Below, piece by piece: positions 28,095 to 30,000 of a stretch of DNA of 30,000 nucleotides. The notes beneath the pieces are model-generated. The model was not told the DNA's origin. It did not search any database and saw nothing but the letters and a program-made list of their open reading frames with translations. Source of the DNA: Guillardia theta CCMP2712 (Eukaryota; Cryptophyceae; Pyrenomonadales; Geminigeraceae); contig NW_005434655.1 of assembly GCF_000315625.1 (NCBI RefSeq), positions 1 to 30,000 of the forward strand, read 5' to 3'. The translations under genes were made by a program, and so were the position numbers. How positions within the stretch are numbered: the stretch's first letter is position 1; each line of letters begins with the position of its first letter.

Positions 28095-30000
28095 GGGAGG
28101 GATAGGAGCTTATGTTGGCACTCACAGGACTTTGACCTCTGCGACGTTTGCTATCAAGAGTAAGATTTTGTTCATTCTCCCTTTCCCAGCTCACCTCATC
28201 CCCCTCTCCTGATGCTTCCCTCTCTCTTCTTTGTTACTCTTGCATGTTGTGAGTCAAGTCGCAGCTTTCAGCGGACAGGAAACCGACATGTCAGCGGGCA
28301 CACGTTCACCCGCATGCAGCCCAGGTTCTTGATCGAGACGAACAACGCGGGAGTGACTCGTCAAGTTCGCCGTCAACCTGATCGAACCGCCTCCTCCAGC
28401 ACGGAGTAAAGCCCCCCCACCCCCCCTCTTTTTTCTGCTCCCTCCCTCTCCTCCTCCTCCTTCTGTTCTCCTCGGTCCCCCTCCTCCCTCCCGGTTTTCC
28501 TGTTCTCCTGCCCCTGTTCTCCTGCTCCTCGTCAAAGCTGACAGGCTTGCAGGTTGTCTAAGTTGTCAGAAGTCATCGGGATAACAGGAAGATCGATGGA
28601 GCAATTTTCTCGTCAGCTTGCAAGGCTGGAGGGGCTTGTGAGGGATGAGGAGCGGCTGCGAGGAAGAGAGCGAGACGAGGCTGAGGGGCTGGCGTATCAC
28701 CTTGCTCCTGCTCTCCGAGACTTGGGGATGTTACTGTCTGACCTTTCTCCTCTCATCTCCAACTTGATGTTCGGTGAAGAACCTGCGAGTGGAAGCATCG
28801 ACCAGACCGCCAGGGAGGTCTTTCATCCCCCTGCCTACCAGAGGGTCGAGCAAGCTCGCTCTCAAGCTCAGAACGAATTGCGGCGAGGAGAAGAGGAAGA
28901 ATGGCAGGGTGAGCAGCATGCGGGCCATGAGGCTCAAAGAGGGGACGGGAGTCACCCGACTCCCCAGAACGAGAGGAGAGAGGAGGATGGTTCATCGTCT
29001 GCTGGGGGCGGGCCGAGGCCTTCGCCGCTGCCTCCTCCTCCTCCTCCTCCTTCCTTCAGCTTCCGTGCCGGGGGGTTTGCAGGTCAGGGGGTGAGAGCAG
29101 CGGACGGGCGAAACGCGTCAGCCGGTCAAGTCCTGCAGTTTGTCAACTCCTTGCTGGGCAGCGTCGCCACGCGGATGAACCAGGGAAGGAGTCAGGTAAG
29201 TTTTCTCCTCCTCCTCTCCTCCTCTCCTCCTCCTCTCCTCCTCCTCTCCTCCTCCTTCTCTCTTCCTCTCCCCCTTCTCTCCTCTCCTTGTACTTTCAGC
29301 CGTGACAGGCTGGCAGGCTAGCGGCAGCAGGCAGGAAGGGGAGGGGACAGCAGCGCCGGTGGTAAGCGCGCATGCCAACTGCTCGTTACGTTTCTCACCT
29401 GCAAGTGAACAGCCGGACTCTGATGCATCCCAGCCACCAGCTAGCCAACCTCATCATGCTGGACAGCAGGGCTCCCAGCTACCTTTCCAGCAGGAACGGC
29501 AGCCCCAGCAGCAGCCCCAGCACAGTCACCAACCCCAGCAGATGCCAGCGCCTGCTCCCTTCCAGCTGCCCCCCAACATCGCAGTAGCTATTCCTCAGGC
29601 GCTCATGGCAGCCATGCAACGAGCTCAGCAGCCTCCTCCTCCTCCTCCTCAGTCGGGAACGTCGGCACAAGGATCAATGCCATCAAATCCCCAGGCAGCC
29701 TCCTCCTCCTCCTCCTCCTCCGCCTTCCCTTTCACCGCTCCTTCCTTCTCCGCCTCCGGTGCAGTGCCCCAGGGCTTTGCGCGGGTTACCATCCAGCAGT
29801 TCGGAGCGCCGCAGGAGCATTTCCCGCAGGGAGGAGGGCGAGGGCAGCCGAGCGTGGAGGAAGTGAACAACATGCGGAGAATGATGAGCCAGGTAGTCCG
29901 CAACATCATCAACGTTGAGAACATGTCTTTCAACGACCTCGCCAGAGCGACTGGCGCTGATGGAGCGAGACAGGGAGATGGCAACGAGACTCAACCTCCT
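26410..30000 (+). CDS. BAG6/Scythe-like protein: ubiquitin-like domain plus ZZ zinc finger (3' end off window)
   Basis: Spliced model with exons 26410-26463, 26519-26650, 26694-26846, 26954-27106, 27153-27239, 27286-27498, 28128-28159, 28265-28405, 28553-29195, 29317-29361 and 29413 onward, about 747 residues so far and still open. Residues about 16-90 are a ubiquitin-like domain (VKTLNGQVYSYSV, KEKVAESTGISADTQRIIF, then GKVLKDNSSVSEY, STVHVVTRAP), closest in feel to the BAG6 N-terminus. Residues about 240-295 form a ZZ finger: HDHVTCDGC, RWKCSNCP, DFDLCDVCYQ and HVSGHTFTRM. The Cys pairs are split by the 629-nt intron 6. Further on are a helical block (LARLEGLVRDEERLRGRERD), Pro-rich runs, a Gln/Pro-rich region and a helix VEEVNNMRRMMSQVVRNIIN. 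BAG6 escorts hydrophobic clients and tail-anchored proteins; a similar quality-control role is inferred. Exon 10 borders are the least certain. Confidence 0.8.
27549..27960. repeat. 50-bp minisatellite in the intron that splits the ZZ finger
   Basis: The phrase gatctacagtagaggtgatg recurs eight times. The last four copies, with ctac at 27747, 27797, 27847 and 27897, are spaced exactly 50 bp apart, and the earlier ones are more irregular. The rest of each unit is made of GAT/GGT triplets around gatcagtg. A degenerate ninth copy (gatctaaagagtgaagtaga) follows near 27949. Confidence 0.95.
28002..28092. repeat. (GAT)n microsatellite, about 28 units
   Basis: Pure GAT triplet run in the same intron, ending about 35 bp before the 3' splice site of intron 6 (28127). 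It accounts for the poly-Met and poly-Ser frames seen on the two strands, which are not proteins. Confidence 0.95.
29209..29290. repeat. (TCCTCC)n pyrimidine run in an intron
   Basis: Degenerate ctcctcctctcctcc repeats fill the intron after exon 9 of the BAG6-like gene. Together with the short exon 10 this makes the exact 3' splice site uncertain: several CAG sites lie at 29298, 29308 and 29316. Only the last of these keeps the frame open with exon 10. Confidence 0.8.

Noticed and set aside
27871-28194. Poly-Ser and poly-Met frames over (GAT)n
   Set aside because: They are microsatellite artefacts lying inside an intron.
27-30000. tRNA, rRNA or CRISPR features
   Set aside because: No cloverleaf with internal promoter boxes, no rRNA segment and no spacer-repeat array was seen by eye. 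The regular repeats present have no unique spacers.

Overview
The window looks like nuclear DNA of a microbial eukaryote with plant-type telomeric repeats (CCCTAAA on the + strand), many very short GT-AG introns (mostly 40-60 nt) and complex multi-exon genes. A signal peptide followed by an LRGG motif in one protein and the mixed GC content would suit a cryptophyte alga such as Guillardia theta. That taxon is inference; nothing here proves it. Because the C-rich strand reads 5'->3' from the left, the chromosome end should lie to the left.

Layout. 1-6548 is a subtelomeric array. Two full units of about 2.7-2.9 kb and the edge of a third are nearly identical and head-to-tail, and each is separated from the next by a short (CCCTAAA)n tract. 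Each unit carries one large minus-strand ORF (715 aa where intact), short tandem repeats on its 5' side, 76-bp tandem repeats on its 3' side, and an AATAAA plus (TAA)n tail abutting TTTAGGG. The middle copy is frameshifted. The array ends in a 268-bp telomeric tract that contains an inverted 18-bp scrap of the same element.

6918-9223 encodes a secreted or organelle-targeted RCC1-repeat protein (5 exons). Convergent to it, 9589-9329 encodes a 55-aa tyrosine-rich micro-protein in three exons. 9590-11454 has no convincing gene; much of it is a GC-rich, hairpin-rich island. 11455-12559 (minus) is ribosomal protein S13/uS15 in five exons. Divergent from it, 13410-14507 encodes a protein with thirteen 18-residue Cys/His repeats. 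15105-16949 (minus) encodes a 614-aa protein with a split CxxC pair and an acidic Gly/Glu tract. A second GC-rich island (17.13-17.77 kb) and featureless sequence precede a small plus-strand gene at 18925-19404.

19642-22045 (minus) is a many-exon coiled-coil protein ending in an FHA phosphothreonine-binding domain. A polypurine tract and a third GC-rich island (22.9-23.23 kb) follow. 23263-25816 (minus) is another many-exon gene, with a proline-rich N-terminus and a C-terminal end that looks like a PH domain. 26410-30000 (plus, running off the edge) encodes a BAG6/Scythe-like ubiquitin-like-domain protein that also carries a ZZ zinc finger.

The candidate for a previously undescribed system is the telomere-tract-bounded element family at 1-6548. 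It behaves structurally like yeast Y' elements or like a telomere-targeted non-LTR retrotransposon, but its only ORF matches no family I recognise and has no visible reverse transcriptase motif.
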